Source: Polytrichum commune
Taxonomy: Eukaryota; Streptophyta; Polytrichopsida; Polytrichales; Polytrichaceae
NCBI GenBank assembly: GCA_950295325.1
Contig: OX485809.1
Span: 17,608,001 to 17,672,000 of the forward strand
Direction of reading: 5' to 3'
DNA length: 64,000 bases
Notes under the pieces: generated by a model
Seen by the model: the letters and a program-made list of their open reading frames with translations, nothing else
Told to the model about the DNA's origin: nothing
Databases searched by the model: none
In this document: positions 49,441-59,184 of the stretch, piece after piece
How the letters are laid out: each line of letters opens with the position of its first letter
Numbering within the stretch: the first letter of the stretch is position 1
Translations under genes and position numbers: made by a program

Positions 49441-49620
49441 CTTCTGAATTGGACACCTTTATTAAGGCACTTGGTACTATGTAGCAAGGCTTGGTAGCGA
49501 GCTTGGTAGTTAAGAACGAAGGACTGAAATAAACACGTGTTACAATGAGACTGGACTATGTGCACTCAAGATTTCAGACACCACTTAAGTTCAACAGTGC
49601 ATGCGGTTTGTTAATTAGTG
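49440..49620 (+). repeat. Dispersed repeat family S, short degenerate copy
   Basis: Contains a GGCTTGGTAG segment, ACACGTGTTACAATGAGACT, GGACTATGTGCACTCAAGAT and ACTTAAGTTCAACAGT. Directly upstream of the SHIPPO-repeat gene. Confidence 0.5.
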
Positions 49621-49830
49621 TGTTACGTGATCACTTGAAGATAGACACAAGATGTTTCGGGTTCAATTCCACATATGAAATTTGGAATGACAATCTTCAC
49701 GGTTCATCAGGAGTACGTGTTGATCAAATGAAGCGAGTTCCGGCCCGATCCAATGGCCAAACTTGCATGTGAAGTTGAAAGTGCCCACAATAGAGCCGCG
49801 CAACCATAGCCATCGCTTCTTCTTATCACC

Positions 49831-50500
49831 ATGTCCATGGCACGCGACTACAACGAAGACAACCCGGGGCCGGGCGCATACCATGCGAACTACAAGTTCA
49901 CACGGGAGCGTGCCCCGAAGCACACGTTCGGCTTGAACACCGCGATATGGTTCGACTACGACAAGCCCGGGCCGGGGACCTACAACGTCCGCAAGGATGC
50001 GAACTCGGCCCCCAAGTACACGATGGCCGACCGGTTCAAGCGGCCGGCCGGGCTCAACGTGCCGGGCCCGGGCACGTACACGGCCGACTACAAGCACACG
50101 GTGTGGAAAGCGCCCTCGTTCACGATGCAAGGGCCGACCATGTATAACCCCGACCGGGGGGTCCCGGGGCCCGGGACGTACGATTTGCGGGACCCGGTTC
50201 CGGTGCCGGGCGTCACGATAGGTCAAAAGCTATTCTTCAAGACCGACGAAGGCGTCGGGCCGGGAACTTATAGCCCAACGGCGCCCTCGGGCGCCCCCTC
50301 GTACACGATCGCGCAACGGTTGGTTCAAACCCCATTTAAGACACCCGGCCCGGGCACGTACAAAGCGAGGTCGGCGGAGTTCGATGGGCCCATGTACTCG
50401 ATGGGTCGCCGGTTTTATCGGCTCCGGGACCGGAAGAAGGAGCGGCGTTACACGGCGATCTTGCAACATAGGCCCCAACATCGCCCGAGTACCCCCCAAG
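49831..50500 (+). CDS. SHIPPO/STPG-repeat protein (ODF3-like), first exon, 3' partial
   Basis: The exon encodes 223 residues plus one base. It carries repeated sperm-tail PG-rich motifs: NPGPGAY, KPGPGTY, VPGPGTY twice, GVGPGTY and TPGPGTY, spaced about 35-40 residues with aromatic S/Y-T-M/I spacers (KYTMADRF, SFTMQG, SYTIAQRL, MYSMGRRF). These proteins occur in outer dense fibres or axonemes and in other microtubule-linked structures. In plants they track lineages with flagellated sperm. The start MSMARDY follows AT-rich upstream DNA, and GC content jumps inside the exon. The frame continues past 50500, but its tail runs straight into a MITE terminus (residues GNYAQKNCR derive from it). The strong donor CAAG followed by GTGAGT at 50501 is therefore taken as the exon end, phase 1. 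The 3' exon(s) were not identified. Confidence 0.83.
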
Positions 50501-50581
50501 GTGAGTCACGTCGAGTGTCATCGGTGATTGGTGCATTCCCTTTTTTCTTATGTATGGTTTGGTTGATCATATTAAGCATTA

Positions 50582-50913
50582 TTTTAGTAGGAAACTATGC
50601 CCAAAAAAACTGCCGGTGAAATCGGCGGCAATTCTTTTGACCAACCTAATTTGTAGTCATTAACAACTACATGTTTTTCTTTTTCCATTTTGGGACTGCA
50701 ATTTTAGAAATTTCAGAGCGGTATTATACCATTGGAAAGGCATTTTCAAGGCCTTTCCAATTGTGTATTAGATGCCTCCAAATTCCTTAGGTTTTAGTCG
50801 CTAAACCAAAAAAACGGATTTGTATCTGTTTGGTGACTCGGACGAGGCTGGTCGAAAGAACCGCAGCCAATTTCGGTTGCGTTTCTTTTTGTCATAGTTT
50901 TTTCCTACCAGTG
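50582..50913. mobile_element. CACTA-type MITE family K, copy 2
   Basis: About 330 bp: left TTTTAGTAGGAAACTATGCC, right inverse CACTGGTAGGAAAAAACTAT. Inner blocks GGAAAGGCATTTTCAAGGCC and the mirrored CCGCAGCC are as in copy 1. Flanking 3-mers do not match. Lies in the presumed intron after the SHIPPO exon. Confidence 0.75.
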
Positions 50914-50989
50914 AAGGTAGGTGGGTTTTAAGTGGTTGCTTTTCACAAGTCACCCATGGCTCCTAGGATACGAAACACGCGGTTCATAC

Positions 50990-51300
50990 AAGATGGTTAG
51001 CAAATTTAAATCGGGATCATATCCACATTCCGCATCATTTTTGAAGCTCATATGAATGTATTATTCATTATCAAAATGAATATTTATTTTCTCATTATTA
51101 AGTGGTCATAAATGCCCTCCCAATGATGTTGACTATCCATAAACCTAGAAGTATTCGCATATTCTGAGCACACAGTCCAATCTTTTATAAACACATGTCT
51201 TTTTGGTATCCGTTTCTGGAGCCACACCAACCCTCATATCACTCACATATAGCCCGGTTGATTAAGGTATGTAACCAATACATGCGCATCTACCTTGGCT
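50990..51300 (-). repeat. Dispersed repeat family S, reverse copy
   Basis: Read on the minus strand it shows the family order: GATTGGACTGTGTGCTCAGA, TATGGATAGTCAACATCATT, GACCACTTAATAATGAG, ATTTTGATAATGAATAATAC and CATATGAGCTTCAAAAATGA. Confidence 0.6.
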
Positions 51301-51811
51301 TGGGGAGGGGCAACTACGCTTTTCCTTCTATCTAAGTAGCGTTGGCCCCTAAATAACAGCCATCGTATTAGAGAGGCCCACATTGATTGAAGTTCTATTG
51401 TGAATGAAAATGGCTCAATAATAAAATAATCACTGCGTGCATGAGCCATCGCGTGGCCTTCCTCTACCACTAGTTGATCACCACTACTCTCAAAGTAAAC
51501 ATTATCTCTAAAACATCTCAAGACGACTTGTCATGCCTTAATTCCACCTCCATTCAATATAATCAATGCGCATCTAAGTAAGTTTTCCTTCATAGTCAAG
51601 TGCGTGGCTTGCAGGCTTAAGCCCACGTGACCTCGTGAAATAGAATGTCTTGCACACTACATTACTTTCTTTAGTTGCATAAGAATGTGGTGTTCTACCA
51701 TAGTGTGTACGTATACCACATTAAATCAAGATAACTAAATCGACGAGAAGCTTCAAACCAATGAAGAAAGCCCCCACCAGATAGAACAAAGAATGTAGTT
51801 GCCACCCACCC

Positions 51812-52098
51812 ACGGGTGGGTCTAAATACCCCTATCGAGCGTGGCTCGGAGGCCAGGTTCGGTGGGGTTCATTTTTCTGGCCCTCCCCGTTTTGGCCTCT
51901 TGGGGACTTTTTTTGGTTTTTTTTTGCTAAATTTGGGTCATGCGGCCCCAAATTACTTTAGGAAGCCTCCTATGAGATCAAGTAAGGCCCCACTCAATTA
52001 AAAAAATAGGGGGTAGGTTTTACCCCACCCCTGCCACCCCCTCCCGAACTTGGCCTCCGAGCCACGCTCGATGGGGGTATTTAGACAGATCCCCCACC
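51812..52098. mobile_element. MITE V with ~55-bp GC-rich inverted ends
   Basis: Left arm 51812-51866 (GGGTGGGTCTAAATACCCCT then ATCGAGCGTGGCTCGGAGGC), right arm 52042-52098 its inverse (GCCTCCGAGCCACGCTCGAT then GGGGGTATTTAGA). The interior is ~175 bp and non-coding. Only copy in the window. Confidence 0.7.
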
Positions 52099-52390
52099 CA
52101 CCCACTGATTGCAAGTCGACGATTAATAGTGTGGGTCACACTAAATCGGCAATTTAGCACCGCCGTCTCAACTCTTGAAGGTGCGACTATGCCTAATGCC
52201 CAAACAAACCCTGAAGGTCTTAATACTTTTACATGTGCATTTCACTCTCGGAAGTCGGTGACCCTTCATCGAATCTTTGTCATGAAACCCACGGCCACTA
52301 CGTCACATAATAAAGCCCATCATGAGTGGTGTAACTTGAGCGCCGTCGCCTCATGAGAGCTCCCCACATATGATGTGACATATCATCATG

Positions 52391-52720
52391 GCAAAGAACG
52401 GGGAGAACCGACCGCTAGTTACATATGAACTTGGTTGACACTCGTAAAAAAACTATGCCCAAAAAGAAAATGAAAAAACCGCAGCCAAAATCGACTGTGG
52501 TTCTTTTGACCAGTTTGATATGCAGTTGCAATTTAGTGTGGGTTTGAAAAATATCTAGTTGAAGTCTAAAACTTCGGGGAGAGTTACCCCTCGTTTTGAA
52601 GGACACTACGGAGTACACTCCAATTTAATATAGAAAAAAAACACTAAACAACGTCAACCAATTGGACTGAAGGTTGAAGACTTTCCATGAAAGGTTGTTG
52701 ACCGATTATGCCCAAAAACA
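52391..52720 (+). repeat. Dispersed repeat family R, copy 6, carrying a nested MITE
   Basis: Starts AAGAACGGGGAGAACCGACC, is split after ACTTGGTTGA by a 100-bp CACTA-type MITE, resumes at GTTTGAAAAATATCTAGTTG and ends near ATGCCCAAAAACATT. Confidence 0.75.
52439..52538. mobile_element. CACTA-type MITE family K, deleted copy nested in R
   Basis: 100-bp deletion derivative: CACTCGTAAAAAAACTATGC at the left, then CCGCAGCC...GACTGTGGTTC, ending TTTAGTG. Flanks TGA (52436-52438) and TGG (52539-52541) resemble a 3-bp duplication. Comparison with intact R copies shows the insertion point exactly. Confidence 0.75.
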
Positions 52721-52799
52721 TTGAACATTCAAACGCCGTACATCATTAGACATAGTCTTCTTGCTCTTACACCTAGGTAGGACAACTCTTTGCGCCTAT

Positions 52800-53052
52800 G
52801 TCCGGGAAGAACCGGTGGTTAGTTTACATATGAACCGGTCGAGTTCGAGAAATAACCAACCGGTTGAAGTTGGAGACTTCGGAAGAACTACCCGTCCTTT
52901 TAGACGGAATCTATAGAAGAACATACCGCAATTGAATGAACCCTAAACCCGGAAGATGTCAACATGTAACCCCGGTTGGATTTCGAATCACTAGCTAGGA
53001 TCGTGACCGACTATAAGCTTATAATATGCCCAAAAACTTATATTATTCTCGG
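52800..53052 (+). repeat. Dispersed repeat family R, copy 7
   Basis: Full-length, diverged copy. Starts TGTCCGGGAAGAACCGGTGG, contains AACCGGTC, AACCGGTTGAAG and CCCGGTTGG, and ends in TTATTCTCGGGCACT after a small insertion. Confidence 0.7.
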
Positions 53053-53394
53053 GCACTTCTCCGCACCTTCCTCCACAAAAGGAGTTATAATTGCTTGCTC
53101 TCCTTTTTGTGTTTGAACCAAAGAATCGAAGGCCTCATTATTGATGTCCTCATTGCGTCATCACCAATGGCGGGTACATTCATCGAATTAATACTGCTAT
53201 GGAACGTACACTCTACGATGGAGTTAAGTTATACCATTTCATGGTATCGTGTCTGTGTTGTGTTGTGTTGTGTTGCCACCTCCTGGGTGAGAATTAAGAA
53301 GAAGAAGAAGAAGAAGTCGTTGTTTCTTATGGCTGGCAGAAGACGCGCCAGATGAAATAGTACTACTTGTTCCCCCGACACTCAGTCCGTTTTT

Positions 53395-54115
53395 CGAGGG
53401 GAACCCCAACTCTTGGCAGCCATGGGCGGGGAGAACGAATCAAACCCCTCGCTAGGTAAACACGGAACGGTAGAACCGTGAGGCTCTATCCTTCAATTGT
53501 AGTTGTCCAGTTTGCTCATACCAGTCCATGACTATTTTTTATACTTATAATCAAAACTTTCTTGGGTTTTGAGGGGAATCCCAACTCTTGGCAGCCATGG
53601 ACGAGGAGAATGAATCAAACCGCTTGCTAGGTAAACACGGAACGGTAGAACCGTGAGGCTCTGTCCTTCAATTGTAGTTGTCCAGTTTGCTCATACCAGT
53701 CCATGGCTATTTTTTTATATTTATAATCAAAATTTTCTTGGATTCTGAGGGGAATCCCAACTCTTGGCAGCCATGGACGGGGAGAACGAATCAAACCGCT
53801 TGCTAGGGAAACACAGAACGGTAGAACCGTGAGGCTCTGTCCTTCAATTGTAGTTGTTCAGTTGGCTCATACCAGTCCATGGCTATTTTCTATACTTATA
53901 ATCAAAACTTTCTTGGATTTTGAGGGGAATCCCAACTCTTGGCAGCTATGGACGGGATGAACGAATCAAACCGCTCGCTAGGTAAACAAGGAAACATTAG
54001 AACCGTGAGGCTCTGTCGACCTTTCTTATGAAAGACTACAATTGTAGTTGTCCAATTTGCTCATACCAGTCCATGGCTATTTTCTATACTTATAACCAAA
54101 ACTTTCTTGGGTTTT
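53395..54115. repeat. Tandem array, four units of ~177 bp
   Basis: Units start near 53395, 53571, 53748 and 53924 with GAGGGGAATCCCAACTCTTG. They continue through GGCAGCCATGGACGGGGAGA, AACGGTAGAACCGTGAGGCT, TTCAATTGTAGTTGTCCAGT and CTCATACCAGTCCATGGCTA. Units are highly similar. The last has a short insertion (TCTTATGAAAGACTA). The ACGGGGAGAACGAATCAAAC segment resembles the start of family R. Confidence 0.9.
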
Positions 54116-54433
54116 GTGCACCTTCTTCTCGAATGCGGGTCAACGACTGAAGCTACTCATTTATCACTTGAAATTTTTGAAATAAATAATTAATAACTAC
54201 CAAAATAACTATACTTAACGAGGATTTTTTTGATGCATTTTAGGAGCAACTATAATTAACTATATATATATAACTATAGTTAACATCCACATTAAATCAA
54301 ATGGGCCAAAAATAACAATAACAAGAAACATCCAAGGGTGAACACAAAGTGGTTAGGAAATTTTCTCTTGAAACAAAAAATAAAATAAAATAAAATAAAA
54401 TCAATGCATAGTCTTTGTCCTACAGACAGAGCC

Positions 54434-54515
54434 AACAAATGAACCGGTTGAGTTTGAGAAATAACCGGTTGAAGAAGTTCAAGGATTCACAAGAATTATG
54501 TACCTTTCGTTTTAG

Positions 54516-54575
<60 letters not shown>

Positions 54576-54962
54576 CCAACCAATGTCAGGCAATCCGACA
54601 TGAATTTGAGCATGTTCGTCTTACCTTGCTCAAGAATTCTCTTGGTGCAAGGTGGGGTTTACTGCGTACCTTGCGGTGGGTGGATTCTTGGGTTCCTACC
54701 TACTTACCTAGTTTTTTTTCTGTCAAGTAGAGAGAAGATTTCCCAACGGGAGTTCAACCGCCAACCACTTCATTTGGAAGCGGGTGCCTCTCCACTATCA
54801 CCCGGTAGTTTAGGGTCATCTCGGACCCGTTTTAGAGGACTCTATGGAAATAGACCTTGAATCAATAAAGTGACCCCAAACGATCACCAACATGTAACCG
54901 GTTGGACTTGATTACACTAGGAATTTAACCAATTGTTTCCCAAAAATCTCCGTGGACGTAGC
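54434..54962 (+). repeat. Dispersed repeat family R, copy 8, carrying a nested SINE
   Basis: Left part 54434-54518 (AATGAACCGGTTGAGTTTGA onward), interrupted by a 309-bp SINE. The repeat resumes at 54828 with CGTTTTAGAGGACTCTATGG and runs to TCTCCGTGGACGT. The first ~25 bp of the family are missing. Confidence 0.8.
54519..54827 (-). mobile_element. tRNA-derived SINE, copy 2, with (TA)n tail
   Basis: Minus-strand 5' end GGTCCGAGATGACCCTAAAC is identical to the copy at 22449. It has an A-box-like TAGTGGAGAGG and a mutated B box, GGTTGAACTCC. The 3' end is a long (TA)n run (54519-54575). It is flanked by a perfect 11-bp duplication, CGTTTTAGAGG, at 54508-54518 and 54828-54838, taken from the R repeat it entered. 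Confidence 0.85.
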
Positions 54963-54980
54963 ATCATAGGACCAACGCTA

Positions 54981-55209
54981 CACTAAATGTGATGTTTAGT
55001 GTCACTTACTATTTGGAATTATGCAATGCTATATTTGTTTACTGCATATATCTCATATTCTACCGACAAATGTTAAATTGGTTGTTTGGGCATCATAAAA
55101 CATTAACAACTTTACTCAATAAAAAATTAAAATGATAATAAATAAATAAATAAAGATATAGCATCGTGTAAATCCAAATAGTAAGTGACACTAAGTATCA
55201 TATTTGGTG
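54981..55209. mobile_element. MITE family P, copy 3 (short subfamily)
   Basis: 229 bp with left end CACTAAATGTGATGTTTAGT, right inverse CACCAAATATGATACTTAGT, and TA on both sides. Inner ends CACTTACTATTTGG / CCAAATAGTAAGTG also mirror, so the inverted repeat reaches ~38 bp. Confidence 0.78.
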
Positions 55210-55215
55210 TAGTTT

Positions 55216-55245
55216 AGGCCCGGCCCGGCCCGGCCCGGCCCGGCT
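55216..55245. repeat. (GGCCC)n pentanucleotide run
   Basis: Five units of GGCCC directly after MITE P copy 3, striking in an AT-rich setting. Confidence 0.85.
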
Positions 55246-55561
55246 CATTGCACCATGCTTATGAATCACTCACCATGGGCCGGACTATCCCAACATTGCT
55301 TGTCCTACGTGCCCGCCATTGACCTCTTTCTCGAAAATCAAGTAACATTGTCAACCTTGAGCCCTCATTCGTTTCACAATTTATTTGTTTTTGGTTGAAA
55401 TTTGGGCTCACCCAATGTGAATTCCCATTGAGAAGTGAAAACGGACATTGATGTCACCAAGAACCGATGACACGACTCATTCTCAACTATGGATAAGGCC
55501 TCCCACCTCCTCCATTGCTATACTACGGGTTTTATAAAACGAAATGCTCGAGGTTTACTAA

Positions 55562-56062
55562 GGGCCAATTCACACACAAGCCAAGACCTGTGACCATTTC
55601 ATTGTGAGAGCCCAAAAGAAAGTGTCCAAAGGCCGTCCCAACACACCTCCATAATCATGTAGTGCAGTCACGGACCCCCCCAAGTGTAGTGTGATGCCAT
55701 ACGTGACCGGACCCTCAACCAAATGCTACTTCAATGAATCTTTATTCATGCAAGTCCTCACACACGATAAAATAGAATAAACCAACAGCTGCGAGCGTTC
55801 GGAGTGCCATGGTCTCCCGGTTTTGTGTTAGGCCTACCTCCAAGAGGTGGATTTTGAAAATAGTCCAAGTGACCATGAAACATGACCCACTTGATGCCAT
55901 GTAGGAACCCATGTAGACTTTACATCCATCTTGCGTCCACATACTCCGTTGGTCCCTCAAGCGTAGTGGGAAGCGAACTTGGACCGGCTCCGCCTTTTCC
56001 ACCAATGAGAGTGCTTGAAGTGTAATGGTCACGGGCTCTCGGTCTCGTGTGTGAAGTGGCCC
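55562..56062. mobile_element. Tourist-like element family U, copy 2
   Basis: 501 bp with left end GGGCCAATTCACACACAAGC and inverted right end GGGCCACTTCACACACGAGA. TAA lies on both sides (55559-55561 and 56063-56065), fitting PIF/Harbinger insertion. It aligns along its length with 17280-17781. Confidence 0.8.
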
Positions 56063-56065
56063 TAA

Positions 56066-57000
56066 GTGCCCTAAGTGCCCTTGCCACACGAGAGGTAGAG
56101 GAAGTTTCACAACTTCCTCCAACATGGCACCTTGCCCAAGAAAAGTCTCCTTTTCCTTGTTTTTCTCCTTATATTGTGGACTTCTGGGCACTAGTGCCCG
56201 GTAGTTGCGAACTACATTTATTGTGCCATGTCACTCTACTTTATTGCCAAGTAGATCCCGAAGCAAGATCCAAAGCAAAATCCGACGCTAAAAAGTCATT
56301 GTTGCCACTCCCCATACTTCCTCTCATGTGGCAACCACTTGCTCATTTGAACCAATGCTATTCATCCAACTCATTGCCGTTCCTCCCGTGTGGTTTGGGG
56401 TTGCAAACGCAGGCGAATGTTCACAACACCAAATTAAAGGGGAGGGTGAGGTGCAGTTTGGGGAAGGTGATTTCAATGCGGTAGGCCCATTACCACCTTG
56501 TCGAGGTCGAATCAATGTTAAGTTTCTACTTCCCAAATGTGGGCTCGACTTTTGGAACCGCTCTTGTAATAATAAGGAACCACCGGACATGACCAAAACT
56601 AACATGGGTTCGAAAGGGTTTGAATAATGCCATGACGATTTTACTAATTGAAAACGCAAAACATGTTTGCATGATGTACACACCGGTGTTGGATCAGTAT
56701 CGTGTTTTTGATACCATTTGGGTATCTATGATAATTTAGTATTTCGCATTTTTTGATACCAGTAGGGTATGGATATTTGGAAATTTTCAGGGTGTCATTT
56801 GGGTATGCATATACCATGCAAGAGCCTTGATACTCAGGCAAACTTGACCTAGTATCAGTATGGTTAGAAGGATATTGACCTAAATAATAATTCGAGTATA
56901 CAAAGATCCTCTCACCTTGACGTGCCCATCGAATATCTATATATGAACATAACTATAGTTTTGATACCAATGTTGACGTTGGTTATTGATACCCATGCAT
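56066..57000. other. No recognised gene
   Basis: Two overlapping plus-strand open frames of about 100-145 codons (56047-56484 and 56328-56627) show no family I recognise, and the longer begins inside element U. From 56640 the sequence is AT-rich with short inverted words (GATACCATTTGGGTATC). Confidence 0.4.
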
Positions 57001-57025
57001 TTTCCACTTTACTAGACCAACACGA

Positions 57026-57408
57026 CACTAAATATGATATTTAGTGTTACATGGTGTTTAATGTCACTATGGAAACTTTTCGTCGGATGACACTCCTTAT
57101 GGAAAAGTGAGCAAATATTGTCATGGATGATGGATGAGTTCATCCATTGGCCGAAACCCTAGCTTCTCTTGTTAACAACTCATGATGGAATATTGTCATG
57201 GATAATTGAAATTTGGATGAAAAAACACGTAATAAGTAATAAGTGATAGTAATTGCAACACTGTAAAACTATAATCCCCCAAAATATTTGCAAATAATGA
57301 AAAATAATGTTGGGTTAACATTTAGTGTTGGTGACACTATACCGCGGCTCACAATTAGTATTGAGCAAGACAATTACGAATTGGTGACACTAAATATCAT
57401 GTTTAGTG
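57026..57408. mobile_element. MITE family P, copy 4
   Basis: 383 bp with left end CACTAAATATGATATTTAGT and inverted right end CACTAAACATGATATTTAGT. Right flank TA, left flank GA. The interior matches copies 1 and 2 (ATTGAGCAAGACAATTA, AAATTTGGATGAA). Confidence 0.75.
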
Positions 57409-57429
57409 TAGTATCCACACATGACCATT

Positions 57430-57870
57430 AATGAAGGTATGGCACATTGATTATCCCAATTAGTGAAGGAGGGCTAATATTGTATGTGGAAAATTAGTGA
57501 AGGTGAAATCAAATTCCTTTACACTATGAAGTTAGTGCCACCAAAAGATCTAGGTAGCATTGTTCATCCCAACACTATTCACTATAAATATTAATCATAG
57601 CAACATTATTTATTGAAGTACCAGCATTATTCATCCTAGAATTATTCATTGACAAGCATGTGTTTGCATATAATCATTTTATTCTATTTTACCACTCTAC
57701 AAGCACCTCAAAACACACACACACACACTAGTTTTCTTGAAATGTATGATAAATGAACATGTATTCATGATTTTAGTATCACTCAATTGACATTTCAGCC
57801 CTCACTAATTTTGAAACTTGGCAAAATAGTGCATGTTTCGGGACTAATTGGGATAATCGGTGTAGTAACT
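57430..57870 (+). repeat. Dispersed repeat X, copy without the MITE
   Basis: Colinear with 35155-36240 but uninterrupted. After CTACAAGCACCTCAAAACA there is a short (CA)n and then GAAATGTATGATAAATGAAC, exactly where the other copy carries hAT-like MITE copy C. Confidence 0.72.
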
Positions 57871-59184
57871 AAGAAGGACCATTTTGCGCTTGGACTTCTA
57901 GGTACCATAGTACCATGGCAGGTTGATAAACATTTTGATTATGTCAAATTGCTAAACCGAAGAAATTCTAATGCCACATCACGTGTTTCAAGGGTTTCAA
58001 TCACTCATTTTATGACACGTAGCACTCTCACTTCAAAGAATGAAACAGTCAGTGTTGAAGCTGCCATGGAGTTATAATGTTAATTTTGTATATATTAGTT
58101 GATTGTAGATCGCAAATATTAGAGTTTATTTGTAAAATCCCTAAAGAGGGACCCAACTAGGAGGTTGGTGCTTCGTTGAGGGTCTTCTCTATGAAGACCA
58201 CAATTAGACCATCTTATGCCGGAGCCTAATTTTGAGAGTCTCATAGATTTCCTTGGAACAATTCCTCTTTCAATCCAAAAAACTTGACAAGAACTTTCAC
58301 TACAAGCATATGGGCCTGAGGCAATTGTCAAGTGATCACTAGAAAATTGTCATGCATCAATAGGTGATCTTTAAAACTGCATTAGTAGATTTTATATTTG
58401 TTTAATTGGCATGCGACGATTGCCTAGGACTCGGGGCCGGTTAGACAACAGTGAAGAAGTGCACCAATCAAGAATTTTAGGGGAATTGAGGAAAATGATT
58501 GGCTGCGAAATGAGTCCTTTGTCGGCCAGGGTATGAACTGTGGCCAAGACTTCTCTAGTGGAGAACTTCAAGCATGGTTAAATGACATTGTTGCCAACAT
58601 GGCAACACTTTCTGCTACATGAATTCTTTGGAGGTCAAGTTTCTTGGGCAACCTCAAAGCCGTGGATAAGAAACTTGGCCTCTAGAGAACTCCAACTTGA
58701 AGGATTTCTTTTTCCCCATCTTGTTTGCCATACCAAGAGTTGCCTCAAATGACCTTGTCTTAAGCTGAAATTCTTGACCGACCAGTGCACTTTTTCACTA
58801 TAGTCTAAATTGACCCTCATATGTTGGTAGTGTTTAAGGTCTAAGTAATTTTTATCCTTGGGACCCACCACCCTATTTCATGGATCAACCTATGCAAGAC
58901 TAGCTTGACCTTTGATCCTCATATGACAAGCTAAAAAGTCCAACCCCACTCTTTTAGCACTTTAATTCAAGGCTTAAGAAAACTTGGGTGACTTCATCAT
59001 TCATATTTAAGTCTCAACTCACCTTTTGGCTACCTCACCCAGAGTTTGATGAAGAGACTTGATGAAGAACTCTATTGCATCACCAATATATGAACTTTCA
59101 ACATAAAATCAACACACACAATTTTATTATCAATGAGTTCTATGATAAGAGTGCCAAAGAATAGCTTCTGACATGGAGTACAAT
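57871..59184. other. No recognised gene
   Basis: Short open frames (plus 57787-58077, minus 58119-58331, minus 58635-58871) match no family I know. No repeat ends were found. The region could hold old retroelement debris. Confidence 0.35.

Noticed and set aside
50501-50619. Continuous open tail of the SHIPPO frame with a hydrophobic segment
   Set aside because: It follows a strong GTGAGT donor and its last residues are translated from a MITE terminus, so the apparent membrane segment is intron and transposon sequence.
53395-54115. CRISPR-like direct repeats
   Set aside because: Units are ~177 bp contiguous tandem copies in a plant genome, with no short repeat/spacer pattern.
56047-56627. 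Overlapping plus-strand open frames of 99-145 codons
   Set aside because: No recognisable domain, the longer starts inside element U, and neither has supporting splice or codon evidence.
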